Assembly: GCF_000299035.1 (NCBI RefSeq)
Contig: NZ_JH921522.1
Span: 24,378-88,377 of the forward strand
DNA: 64,000 nt
Source: Bacillus bingmayongensis
GTDB lineage: Bacteria > Bacillota > Bacilli > Bacillales > Bacillaceae_G
Reading direction: 5' to 3'
How positions within the stretch are numbered: position 1 is the stretch's first letter; every line of letters begins with the position of its first letter. This document shows, piece by piece, positions 42,042 through 49,709 of the stretch. The notes under the pieces were generated by a model. That model made no database searches. It was not told the origin of the DNA and was given only the letters and a program-made list of their open reading frames with translations. Both the position numbers and the translations under genes were made by a program.

Positions 42042-42908
42042 TTGGAACTACGAGACTTACAAATTTTCCAATGCGTTGCAGATTACGGAAGTGTCAGCAA
42101 CGCAGCAAAAGAATTAAATTATGTACAATCCAATGTAACAGCACGTATTAAACAATTAGAAAACGAGCTCAAAACGCCGCTTTTTTATCGCCATAAAAAA
42201 GGGATGACATTAAATGCAGAAGGACGAAAAATGCTTGCTTACGTTAATAAAATTTTGCAGGATGTTGAAGAACTGAAACAAGTATTTCTAGATAGTAACA
42301 TGCCATCTGGAACCTTAAAAATCGGGACAGTCGAAACAGTGAGTACATTACCTACCATCCTATCTTCTTACTACAAAGAATATCCAAATGTCGACTTATC
42401 ACTGCAAGCTGGTTTAACCGAGGAACTCATTAAAGAGGTTATTGACCACCAATTAGATGGCGCTTTTATATCAGGACCTATTAAACATCCACTATTAGAA
42501 CAATATGATGTATGTACAGAAAAACTCGTTCTCGTTACGCAAAATAAAGCCTTTCATATAGAAGAATTTATAACAACACCACTCCTTGTCTTTAATCAAG
42601 GGTGCGGCTATCGTTCTAAGCTAGAGCGTTGGCTCAAAGATGAGGGATTACTTCCAAAAAGAATTATGGAATTCAATATATTAGAGACAATTTTAAATAG
42701 CGTTGCACTCGGCCTCGGGATTACACTCGTGCCGCAGTCCGCTGTTAGGCACCTTTCTACTACAGGAAAAGTTCATTGTCATCCGATTCCTGAAAAATAT
42801 GGGAGCATTTCAACTGTCTTTATAAGGCGGAAAGATACCTATCTGACCAACTCAATGCAGAGCTTTTTAAAAACAATTGAAGAGCATCATCATATCAATA
42901 TGCTTTAA
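42042..42908 (+). CDS. LysR-family transcriptional regulator
   Basis: A 288-residue regulator. The N-terminal winged HTH is [38 protein letters not shown] (residues 2-40), and the LysR substrate-binding domain spans about 88-285. TTG 42042 was chosen: AAGGGGG is 8-9 nt upstream and homology starts at ELRDLQIF; an ATG ten codons earlier lies in the operator palindrome. It most likely controls the divergent EamA transporter gene. Confidence 0.88.
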   Translation: MELRDLQIFQCVADYGSVSNAAKELNYVQSNVTARIKQLENELKTPLFYRHKKGMTLNAEGRKMLAYVNKILQDVEELKQVFLDSNMPSGTLKIGTVETVSTLPTILSSYYKEYPNVDLSLQAGLTEELIKEVIDHQLDGAFISGPIKHPLLEQYDVCTEKLVLVTQNKAFHIEEFITTPLLVFNQGCGYRSKLERWLKDEGLLPKRIMEFNILETILNSVALGLGITLVPQSAVRHLSTTGKVHCHPIPEKYGSISTVFIRRKDTYLTNSMQSFLKTIEEHHHINML

Positions 42909-42938
42909 GAGACATTCTTACACGAATGTCTTTTTTTC
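42909..42938 (+). terminator. Terminator of the LysR gene
   Basis: GACATTC/GAATGTC around a 6-nt loop with seven T, directly upstream of promoter C. Confidence 0.82.
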
Positions 42939-43002
42939 TTACAAAACTGTAATGCTGCCGTAAGCTAATTCGATAGTTACCCCTGCCCACATTTCATATA
43001 AT
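42939..43002 (+). promoter_or_regulatory. Shared regulator-type promoter C
   Basis: TTACAAAACTGTAA at 42939-42952, GTAAG and CGATAG at the standard offsets, and TATAAT at 42997-43002, 58 bp from the first T. It drives the operon 43050-43268. Confidence 0.78.
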
Positions 43003-43049
43003 TAAGACAGAAACAAGGGCAACAACAATTCGAAAAGGAGCGGATACGC

Positions 43050-43151
43050 ATGATGAACAAAATGAAAACAAACAAATTTGTTAATACAATGGGCATGGTG
43101 CTATCTGCTCTAATCGATGCAAAAGCAGTTGCTACAACTTTAAACAAATAA
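43050..43151 (+). CDS. 33-aa DAKAV-type peptide, operon C
   Basis: AAAGGAGCGG and double ATG. The peptide reads MMNKMKTNKFVNTMGMV then LSALIDAKAVATTLNK. Compared with operons A and B many changes are synonymous, so this copy is older and still constrained. Confidence 0.8.
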   Translation: MMNKMKTNKFVNTMGMVLSALIDAKAVATTLNK

Positions 43152-43163
43152 GGAGAGATAACT

Positions 43164-43268
43164 ATGAACGACATTACTTTTAACAAATTAGACTTTATTG
43201 GACTTGCAAGCGGCGCAGCTCTTCTTACAGCTTTTATTTACGCACTTGCTCAAGGCCTCATCTTATAA
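43164..43268 (+). CDS. 34-aa hydrophobic peptide, LASGAALLTA type, operon C
   Basis: ATG 43164 after AAGGAGAG. The head MNDITFNKLDFIG and helix LASGAALLTAFIYA match copies A and B; the tail LAQGLIL is longer. The single cysteine of copies A and B is phenylalanine here, so the cysteine is not essential. Confidence 0.8.
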   Translation: MNDITFNKLDFIGLASGAALLTAFIYALAQGLIL

Positions 43269-43274
43269 AATCGT

Positions 43275-43336
43275 TTCCCCTAACCCCTTTATATAGAGAA
43301 AAATCTGCTCGTCTTATGGACAAGCAGATTTTTTAA
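43275..43336. terminator. C-rich 3' element and terminator of operon C
   Basis: TTTCCCCTAACCCCTTTATATA is present in shortened C-rich form, followed by AAAAATCTGCT/AGCAGATTTTTT around an 11-nt loop. It is also the terminator of the convergent regulator gene. Confidence 0.75.
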
Positions 43337-44253
43337 TTTGTTTCATATATAACTTGGCCCGTTTTACTTATATCGTATCCACCAATTGCTCGCAGTTCAT
43401 TTTGAAATTCTAGAGATTGTAGTATTTCTTTTACAGCTTCAATGAGTTGTTCATTTTCTTTATTTTTTAAGATTATCAAGTCATATTGTTCTTTCATAAG
43501 TGGAATAAAATCTACATTCACAATTTGCGCTACCTTTTCTGATCCTACGCCGACATCGGCTTTCCCATTAGCAATTTGAGAGGCAACGCCAAGATGATTA
43601 GACTCTTCCCAATCATATCCTCGAATATTTGCTTTAGCTAAATTTTGAATTCTCACCTGTTCATCTACTAGTACACGAATTCCTGATCCTTTTTCACGAT
43701 TCACAAATTGAATCGATGAGTCATTCAAGTCAGCCCACGTTTGTATTCCTTTTGGATTTCCTTTTTGGACATAAAATCCAACATTTCTCGCTAATAAGTT
43801 CATCACAATACATGGTTGTCCAACTAAAATTCGTTTTACATACGGAATGTTATATTCACCTGTATCGCCATCAAACAAATGTAAGCTAACGATACTCCCT
43901 TCTCCTTGAGACATCTTAATTAAGCTCATTAAACTCCCCTGATAAGCCCTAAGCATACTAGAGCTTGGTAAAAGTTTTTCAAGATGCTTCGCTAGCATAT
44001 CTAATGTTAACTCTTGCCCACTAATGACACAGGAAGATTCCCTATGCTTCTTCTCTAGTTTCATAGAAGCAGCCTGCACTTTCCCCGTTTTCATTTGCTT
44101 AATATATTGTTCTAAGTCCACCGCATCGATACGCATTTGTCTACCAACTCTGTAAGAAGGTAGTTCACCTTTTTTTATTAAATCATACACTGTTAACTTT
44201 GAGACTTTTAATCTGGTTGCTACCTCTTCCGTTGTGTAGGAATGATAATCCAT
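43333..44253 (-). CDS. HTH/periplasmic-binding-domain regulator of molybdate uptake (YvgK-like)
   Basis: A 306-residue cytoplasmic protein. An excisionase/MerR-type HTH (YTTEEVATRLKVSKLTVYDLIKKGELPSYRVGRQMRI) occupies residues 6-45, and a PBP-like domain (about 95-300; FVNREKGSGIRVLVDEQ, GVASQIANGKADVGVGSEKVA) binds a ligand, probably molybdate or molybdopterin-related. B. subtilis has the same neighbour order yvgK, yvgL (modA), yvgM (modB). ATG 44253 follows GTGAGGA; the longer frame lacks homology. Confidence 0.82.
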   Translation of the reverse strand: MDYHSYTTEEVATRLKVSKLTVYDLIKKGELPSYRVGRQMRIDAVDLEQYIKQMKTGKVQAASMKLEKKHRESSCVISGQELTLDMLAKHLEKLLPSSSMLRAYQGSLMSLIKMSQGEGSIVSLHLFDGDTGEYNIPYVKRILVGQPCIVMNLLARNVGFYVQKGNPKGIQTWADLNDSSIQFVNREKGSGIRVLVDEQVRIQNLAKANIRGYDWEESNHLGVASQIANGKADVGVGSEKVAQIVNVDFIPLMKEQYDLIILKNKENEQLIEAVKEILQSLEFQNELRAIGGYDISKTGQVIYETN

Positions 44254-44334
44254 AGACGATTCCTCACTTTCTCTTTTCATTGTAACAAAGAATGAAAATT
44301 TCTCCTATTTTTTCAAAAAGTGATTTATTTCACA

Positions 44335-44370
44335 TTATATTTAATTATATCTATTTATAATTAAATATAA
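44335..44370. promoter_or_regulatory. 15-bp perfect inverted repeat in the modR-modA intergenic region
   Basis: TTATATTTAATTATA, 6-nt spacer, then TATAATTAAATATAA. A further partial copy TATAATTA is at 44376-44383. It lies between the divergent regulator and modA, the expected place for the operator of the HTH/PBP regulator, although AT-rich sequence makes chance symmetry more likely than usual. Confidence 0.55.
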
Positions 44371-44412
44371 TTAGTTATAATTAATGCGATGAAAAGAAAG
44401 GGGATTATATGT

Positions 44413-45219
44413 ATGAGCAAATTTACATTACGGTACATTGGGGTATTCATGCTTTCTTTCCTTCTTATATTTAGTGCCGCTTGCACAAGCGGAGAAAAGA
44501 AAGAAAAAACAAATGCTAAAGAAGAAAAAGCAGTTGAACTTACAATATCTGCAGCTGCAAGTTTACAAGATGCTTTTAAAGAAATTGAAAAACAATATAA
44601 ACAAAAAGAACCAAACATAAAGCTTGCCTTTAACTTTGGTGGTTCTGGCGCACTTCAGCAGCAAATTGAACAAGGTGCTCCTGCTGATTTATTCTTCTCT
44701 GCAGCAGAAGATAAATTTCAAACGCTTGTCAAAAAAGGATTTATTAATGAAAAAGAGGGGAAAAGCCTTCTTGGAAATGAACTTGTTTTAATCGTTCCAA
44801 AGGAAAGCTCTATTAAAACATTTCAAGAATTAAAAGAGGAGAAAGTGAAAAAACTAGCAATCGGTACACCAGAATCTGTACCAGCTGGAAAATATGCAAA
44901 AGCTTCTCTTACACATGGAAATTTATGGAATGACCTCCAAAACAAAACTGTATTTACAAAAGACGTTCGCCAAGTGTTAACATATGTAGAAACAGGAAGT
45001 GTAGATGCTGGAATTGTATACAAAACAGATGCTCTTATTTCAGATAAAGTAAAAATCGCAGGTGCAGCACCTGCTAATTCTCATGAACCTATTCATTATC
45101 CAGTAGGAGTCATAAAAGAATCCAAGCATAAGAAAGAGGCGACTTCATTTTATGAATATTTACAGTCAAAAGATACACAATCTATCTTTAAAAAATATGG
45201 ATTTACAATCCTATCGTAA
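44413..45219 (+). CDS. modA: Molybdate ABC transporter substrate-binding lipoprotein
   Basis: A 268-residue lipoprotein with lipobox LIFSAAC (cysteine near 23). The ModA fold begins LTISAAASLQDAFKEIEKQY, with molybdate-ligand regions FGGSGALQQQIEQGAPADLFFSA and VDAGIVYKTDA. ATG 44413 follows AAAGGGG; an ATG eight codons earlier precedes that box. ModA delivers molybdate to ModB; molybdenum serves molybdopterin enzymes such as nitrate reductase. Confidence 0.9.
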   Translation: MSKFTLRYIGVFMLSFLLIFSAACTSGEKKEKTNAKEEKAVELTISAAASLQDAFKEIEKQYKQKEPNIKLAFNFGGSGALQQQIEQGAPADLFFSAAEDKFQTLVKKGFINEKEGKSLLGNELVLIVPKESSIKTFQELKEEKVKKLAIGTPESVPAGKYAKASLTHGNLWNDLQNKTVFTKDVRQVLTYVETGSVDAGIVYKTDALISDKVKIAGAAPANSHEPIHYPVGVIKESKHKKEATSFYEYLQSKDTQSIFKKYGFTILS

Positions 45220-45224
45220 CTACT

Positions 45225-45899
45225 ATGACATTTGATACACTTTGGCTGCCTGTTTTTCTTTCCTTACGAGTAGCTGCACTCGCCACCATTATTGTTATGA
45301 TTTTTGGCACAGTTATCGGACGAGTATTAGCTCGCTCCTCATGGCGTTATAAAGTGTTATTAGAAACTATTTTTCTGTTACCGATGGTACTTCCACCAAC
45401 TGTTATTGGGTTCTTTCTCATTATTATTTTTGGGAATAACAGCCCTGTTGGAAAGTGGATTGAATCATTATTTCAACAATCGATTATGTTTACATCATGG
45501 GCAGCTGTCATCGCTTCAACAGTCGTTTCATTTCCACTGATGTATCAATCGGCAAAGACAGGGTTTTCTATTGCAAACAAGCAAATCGAAGATGGTGCCC
45601 GCGATCTTGGAGCAAGTGAATATCAAGTCTTTTTACACGTCACACTACCACTTGCATTTCCTGCATTACTTAGTGGAATGATTTTAAGCTTTGTACGCGC
45701 ACTCGGTGAGTTTGGAGCAACACTTATGTTTGCTGGTAACATTCCAGGCAAAACACAAACGATTCCAACAGCTATTTATATGGCAATTGATGCAAGTAAT
45801 ATGAACCTTGCTTGGACACTCGTTATCATAACAGTCAGTATGTCACTCATATTTTTATTGTGCATTCAGCTGATTAATAAAAGAATCACTACTTCTTAA
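45225..45899 (+). CDS. modB: Molybdate ABC transporter permease
   Basis: A 224-residue permease with five to six membrane helices. The EAA loop EDGARDLGASEYQVFLHVTLPLAFPALLSG lies near 120-150, and LGEFGATLMFAGNIPGKTQT is the ModB/CysT signature. It begins 5 nt after modA, with no strong ribosome binding site of its own, so it is translationally coupled. No ModC ATPase follows; the ATPase must be encoded elsewhere. Confidence 0.9.
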   Translation: MTFDTLWLPVFLSLRVAALATIIVMIFGTVIGRVLARSSWRYKVLLETIFLLPMVLPPTVIGFFLIIIFGNNSPVGKWIESLFQQSIMFTSWAAVIASTVVSFPLMYQSAKTGFSIANKQIEDGARDLGASEYQVFLHVTLPLAFPALLSGMILSFVRALGEFGATLMFAGNIPGKTQTIPTAIYMAIDASNMNLAWTLVIITVSMSLIFLLCIQLINKRITTS

Positions 45900-45931
45900 A
45901 GCAGCTTTCAACAAAAGCTGCTTTCTTTTTA
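45898..45931 (+). terminator. Terminator after modAB
   Basis: AAAGCAGCTTT/AAAGCTGCTTT with 5-nt loop and TCTTTTT tail, confirming that the operon ends without modC. Confidence 0.85.
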
Positions 45932-45974
45932 TATTATTTCCCGAAAAATAAAGTATTTTGTAGAATGAAAGGAA

Positions 45975-46215
45975 ACTCTATATAAAGTGAAACTTTAATC
46001 AGCCTGCACCAATCGGGCTTCTACGAGCAGTTTATCTCCCACCTAACTTCTTTGCTTTCTCAGAATTTTGAGGTGGGAGTATTACTGCCCACAAATAGCG
46101 GGATACATCCATTTTGATTTTTGACATATAAGTTGTTGCTATAAAAAAGGGGACTTACACCCGTCTTCTCTCTTCCACCCAAAAATGGTTTATGTCCTTT
46201 TTTTATTTGGATTTA
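45975..46215. repeat. Dispersed intergenic repeat, copy 3
   Basis: It shares TATATAAAGTGAAACTTTAATCAG, the CCCACCTAACTTC block, the AATTTTGAGGTGGGAGTATTACTG-type block, TTTTGATTTTTGACATATAAG and a shortened right end with copies 1 and 2. A segment of copy 1 around the GGTGACCTGCACTCG block is decayed here. No coding sequence is seen. Confidence 0.72.
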
Positions 46216-46243
46216 TATAATTCATCACCTATATCTTTCCACC

Positions 46244-46307
46244 TTACAAAAATGTAATCATCTTGTAAGGTAATTCGATAGTTACCATTGTCCATATCTC
46301 ATATAAT
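46244..46307 (+). promoter_or_regulatory. Shared regulator-type promoter D
   Basis: TTACAAAAATGTAA at 46244-46257, TGTAAGG and TAATTCGATAG at standard offsets, and TATAAT at 46302-46307, 58 bp from the first T. Confidence 0.78.
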
Positions 46308-46313
46308 CAAAAT

Positions 46314-46443
46314 ATAAAGTAAAGCTTTCGGGAATTGGATTGTCCCCCCTCTTCCCATTAGCGAAAAAAGAGTTAAATAACTTTATTCCCCTAACCCCTT
46401 TAAATAAAAAAGATCTCAATCGAAAAATTGAGATCTTTTTTTA
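46314..46443 (+). ncRNA. Candidate small RNA driven by promoter D
   Basis: From the expected start near 46314 to the terminator AAAAAAGATCTCAAT/ATTGAGATCTTTTTT (46405-46443) the transcript would be about 130 nt. No frame longer than a few codons with a ribosome binding site is present. It contains two C-rich unpaired stretches (TTGTCCCCCCTCTTCCC and TTCCCCTAACCCCTTTA); the second matches the 3' element of the peptide operons. C-rich loops are typical of Gram-positive sRNAs that pair with Shine-Dalgarno sequences. Function is inferred. Confidence 0.55.
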
Positions 46444-46644
46444 TTATAATAAAATAACAGAATTTTAATATTTATAAAAATATACATTCTATTTGAATTT
46501 ACTTTCTAAAAAGGGCAATTTCCTGTTATTATATTTAGGTGTTTGAAAAAATGAAGAAATGAAAACGCATTTATACTGTGAGTTCTTCATCATGTTTTAA
46601 CGATTTAAATTATATTGATATAGCAATACGAAGGGAGTCTTGTA

Positions 46645-47496
46645 ATGGACATTTTATTAGCGCTTCTTCCTGCAATTGCATGGGGGAACATTTTATTAGT
46701 AAGCGTAAAAATGGGCGGCGGCGCATATAGCCAAACGTTAGGTATGACAATCGGTGCCTTATTCTTCGCAATAATTATGTATATATTTACTCAACCAGCT
46801 TTAACTATGACGATCTTAATTGTCGGCTTTATTTCAGGTTTATTCTGGGCTTTAGGACAAGCGAACCAATTAAAAACTGTAGAAAAACTAGGTGTTTCTA
46901 CAACTGTTACTATTTCTACAGGCATGCAACTTGTTGCGACTTCTATCTTTGGCGTTATCGCTTTCCGTGAGTGGACTACTACTACTACGATCATTCTGGG
47001 AACGATTGCAATCCTTTTAATTGTAGTTGGTGTTGTCTTCACTTCATTGGATGATAAAGAAAATGCACAGCCACCAGGACAATTGAAAAAAGGACTTTTA
47101 ACTTTAATTGTTTCTACTTTCGGCTACCTTGTATATGTAATTATTATTCGTTGGTACAATATCGATGGTTGGTCTGCTATTCTACCACAAGCAGTCGGTA
47201 TGTTTGTTGGTGCAGTTGTACTGACATCTAAACATAAACCATTTAACAAATACGCAATTCGTAACGCTTTATCTGGTCTACTTTGGGGAACAGGTAACTT
47301 ATTCTTACTTCTTTCTTTACCAAAAGTTGGAGTGGCAACAAGTTTCCCACTATCACAAACTGGTATCGTTATCTCGACATTCGGTGCAATTGTCTTCTTA
47401 GGCGAAAAGAAAACAAAGCGCCAAATGGTATTTATTGCACTAGGTAGTGTTCTAATTATCGGCGGTGCTGTTCTACTTGGTATGACAAAAGCATAA
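46645..47496 (+). CDS. glcU: GRP-family sugar (glucose) uptake transporter
   Basis: A 283-residue membrane protein with ten helices of the RhaT/GlcU glucose-ribose porter family. It starts LLALLPAIAWGNILLVSVKMGGG and contains GFISGLFWALGQANQLKTVEKLGVSTTVTISTGMQL, the family signature; ALSGLLWGTGNLFLLLSLPKVGVATSFPLSQTG forms the second repeat. It imports glucose by proton symport. Unlike B. subtilis glcU, glucose dehydrogenase is not adjacent. AAGGGAG precedes the ATG. A weak cre-like sequence TGAAAACGCATTTA occurs near 46559, with mismatches. Confidence 0.87.
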   Translation: MDILLALLPAIAWGNILLVSVKMGGGAYSQTLGMTIGALFFAIIMYIFTQPALTMTILIVGFISGLFWALGQANQLKTVEKLGVSTTVTISTGMQLVATSIFGVIAFREWTTTTTIILGTIAILLIVVGVVFTSLDDKENAQPPGQLKKGLLTLIVSTFGYLVYVIIIRWYNIDGWSAILPQAVGMFVGAVVLTSKHKPFNKYAIRNALSGLLWGTGNLFLLLSLPKVGVATSFPLSQTGIVISTFGAIVFLGEKKTKRQMVFIALGSVLIIGGAVLLGMTKA

Positions 47497-47515
47497 TTAC
47501 ACAAGCTATGAATCA

Positions 47516-47548
47516 AACCCCCGAAGCATATCTGCTTCGGGGGTTTCC
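47516..47548 (+). terminator. Terminator of glcU
   Basis: AACCCCCGAAGCA/TGCTTCGGGGGTT with a 4-nt loop and short T tail. Confidence 0.85.
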
Positions 47549-47654
47549 TATTATTAATTATTAAAATCTCTTTATAAGACTTTTCTTTTTACAAAAATCT
47601 CCCCAAAATGTTATCGTTTTTATAACATATTCTAAGCAGGAAGGAATAAAGGAT

Positions 47655-48458
47655 ATGCCAAAAAAAAATAGAATTTTATTTATTGGTGCCGGTCGTATGG
47701 CGGAAGCAACCTTCGCCGGACTGCTCAAAACAAGTAATGAATACATCGAAGAAATTATTGTATCCAATCGAAGTAATATAGAGAAACTTAAGCAATTAGA
47801 GAAAAAATATGACATCTCAATTACAAATGATTGGAAAAAGCACATTAAAAATGCAGATACCATTGTTTTAGCGATGCCACCAGCTGCACATGAACAGTTA
47901 TTAGCGGAGTTATCACCTCTCCTAACCCATCAGTTTGTTGTAACAGTTGCTGCAGGAATTGGTCCATCTTATTTAGAAGAAAAACTCCCTCAAGGTACAC
48001 CTGTTGCCTGGATTATGCCAAATACAGCTGCAACAATTGGAAAGTCTATTTCTCTATATACAATGGGGCGTTTCGTAAATGACGAGCATCAAGAAACACT
48101 GCAACTACTCTTAAAGGGAATTGGCACAGCACAGCTCTGCACGGAAGAAGAGGTTCATCAGCTAACCGCTGTTACTGGAAGTGCGCCTGCCTTCCTTTAC
48201 CACTTTGCTGAAGGTTTAATTGAAGCAACAAAAAGCTATGGAATCGATGAAGCAACAGCAAAACACCTTGTTATTCAAATGATCGCTGGCTCTGCTGCTA
48301 TGCTCGAGCAAGAACAAGATCCAGCTATGCTTCGTGAACAAGTAACAACACCAGGTGGTTCCACTGCAGAAGGTTTAAAGGTTTTATATGAATATAATTT
48401 TTCAAAGATGATTCACCAAGCAATTGAATCAACAAATAAAAAAGCTAGGGGGAATTAA
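47655..48458 (+). CDS. proC: Pyrroline-5-carboxylate reductase
   Basis: A 267-residue NAD(P)H-dependent enzyme for the last step of proline synthesis. The Rossmann motif [18 protein letters not shown] is near residues 6-23, and the C-terminal dimerisation domain has the P5CR signature region [23 protein letters not shown]-like sequence near 180 and [11 protein letters not shown] near 234. AGGAAGGA lies upstream of the ATG. The aldo/keto reductase gene starts 1 nt after the stop, so they form an operon. Confidence 0.9.
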   Translation: MPKKNRILFIGAGRMAEATFAGLLKTSNEYIEEIIVSNRSNIEKLKQLEKKYDISITNDWKKHIKNADTIVLAMPPAAHEQLLAELSPLLTHQFVVTVAAGIGPSYLEEKLPQGTPVAWIMPNTAATIGKSISLYTMGRFVNDEHQETLQLLLKGIGTAQLCTEEEVHQLTAVTGSAPAFLYHFAEGLIEATKSYGIDEATAKHLVIQMIAGSAAMLEQEQDPAMLREQVTTPGGSTAEGLKVLYEYNFSKMIHQAIESTNKKARGN

Positions 48459-48459
48459 T

Positions 48460-49293
48460 ATGACAGTAAAAAGCTTACAAGATTACACAACATTACATAA
48501 TGGAGTAAAGATGCCTTGGTTTGGCTTAGGTGTTTTTAAAGTTGAAGATGGCTCAGAAGTAATCGACTCTGTAAAAGCAGCCATAAAAAACGGATATCGT
48601 AGCATCGATACAGCTGCCATTTATAAAAATGAAGAAGGCGTTGGACAAGCAATTCGAGAATCCGGTATGCCACGTGAAGAATTATTTATCACATCAAAGG
48701 TATGGAATAGCGATCAAGGTTATGAGTCAACATTACAAGCTTTCGAAACAACATTACAAAAGTTAGGCTTGGAATATTTAGATTTATACTTAGTGCATTG
48801 GCCTGTAAAAGGGAAATACACTGAAACGTGGAAAGCACTAGAAAAGCTTTATAAAGATGGCCGTGTTCGTGCAATCGGTGTGAGTAATTTTCACATCCAT
48901 CATCTACAAGATGTATTAGAAATCGCTGAAATTAAACCAATGATTAACCAAGTGGAATATCACCCACGCTTAACACAAGAAGAGCTTCATGCTTTCTGTA
49001 AAGAACATAACATTCAGCTTGAAGCTTGGTCACCATTAATGCAAGGGCAATTACTTAACCATCCGACATTACAAGAAATTGCTACAAAATATAACAAATC
49101 CACAGCACAAATCATTTTACGCTGGGATCTGCAAAACGAAGTTGTAACTATTCCTAAATCAATTAAAGAACACCGCATTATCGAAAATGCAAACATCTTT
49201 GATTTTGAATTAAGCGCTGAAGATATGAAAGCCATTCAGTCATTAAATGAAAATCACCGTGTTGGTCCAGACCCTGATAATTTCGATTTTTAA
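48460..49293 (+). CDS. Aldo/keto reductase
   Basis: A 277-residue NADPH-dependent oxidoreductase. The catalytic tetrad is visible: Asp and Tyr in [15 protein letters not shown] (near 45-55), Lys in TSKVWN (near 76), His in LVHWPVKG (near 108). The cofactor segment is [22 protein letters not shown] 48460 follows AGGGGG and touches the proC stop; a longer frame into proC is unlikely. It resembles YvgN/YtbE-type methylglyoxal reductases. Confidence 0.9.
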   Translation: MTVKSLQDYTTLHNGVKMPWFGLGVFKVEDGSEVIDSVKAAIKNGYRSIDTAAIYKNEEGVGQAIRESGMPREELFITSKVWNSDQGYESTLQAFETTLQKLGLEYLDLYLVHWPVKGKYTETWKALEKLYKDGRVRAIGVSNFHIHHLQDVLEIAEIKPMINQVEYHPRLTQEELHAFCKEHNIQLEAWSPLMQGQLLNHPTLQEIATKYNKSTAQIILRWDLQNEVVTIPKSIKEHRIIENANIFDFELSAEDMKAIQSLNENHRVGPDPDNFDF

Positions 49294-49298
49294 AATGA

Positions 49299-49336
49299 GA
49301 GTCACTGTGTAATTGCACAGTGACCTTTCTTTTTGT
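49299..49336 (+). terminator. Terminator of proC-aldo/keto reductase operon
   Basis: GTCACTGTG/CACAGTGAC around a short loop, followed by CTTTCTTTTT. Confidence 0.82.
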
Positions 49337-49457
49337 ATCACCACTTAAAAAACTAAAAATTTAAACTATATTTCGTTTCATCGACAGTTCATTCTCCCAG
49401 GTGTAATATTTTGAATAATCAAAGAAACAAAAAATTAATACGACTTATTTGTTTACT

Positions 49458-49645
49458 CATTGTATCAAGAGAGGTGGAGGGACTGGCCCTTTGAAACCTC
49501 GGCAACAGGTTCACTTTGAATACTGTGCCACTTCCTGCAAGCTTTATGCTTGAAAGATAGAATGAGGGACCTCGTTTATATACAAGTACATGTCTTATAA
49601 ACAAAAATCCCTCTTTCTCGATAAGAAAAGAGGGATTTTTTCTTT
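49458..49645 (+). promoter_or_regulatory. SAM-I (S-box) riboswitch upstream of a peptide-binding protein gene
   Basis: ATCAAGAGAGGTGGAGGGAC, then TGGCCCTTTGAAACCTCGGCAACAG, are the hallmark P1/P2/J segments of S-box leaders (conserved core in 49461-49567). A terminator with arms AAAATCCCTCTTT/AAGAGGGATTTTTT spans 49603-49643. SAM binding should favour termination, so the downstream gene is expressed when methionine/SAM is scarce. Confidence 0.93.
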
Positions 49646-49709
49646 CCCTCATAAATTGTTCAACACTCATTTTTTGAAAATAACTAAACAATTTAGGGAG
49701 GAATTCAAA

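Noticed and set aside
46559-46573. cre (CcpA) site upstream of glcU
   Set aside because: TGAAAACGCATTTA departs from the cre consensus at key positions; too weak to list as a feature.
49590-49709. Upstream start of the S-box-controlled OppA-type protein
   Set aside because: The extra codons are the riboswitch terminator; the ATG at 49710 has the ribosome binding site and signal peptide.
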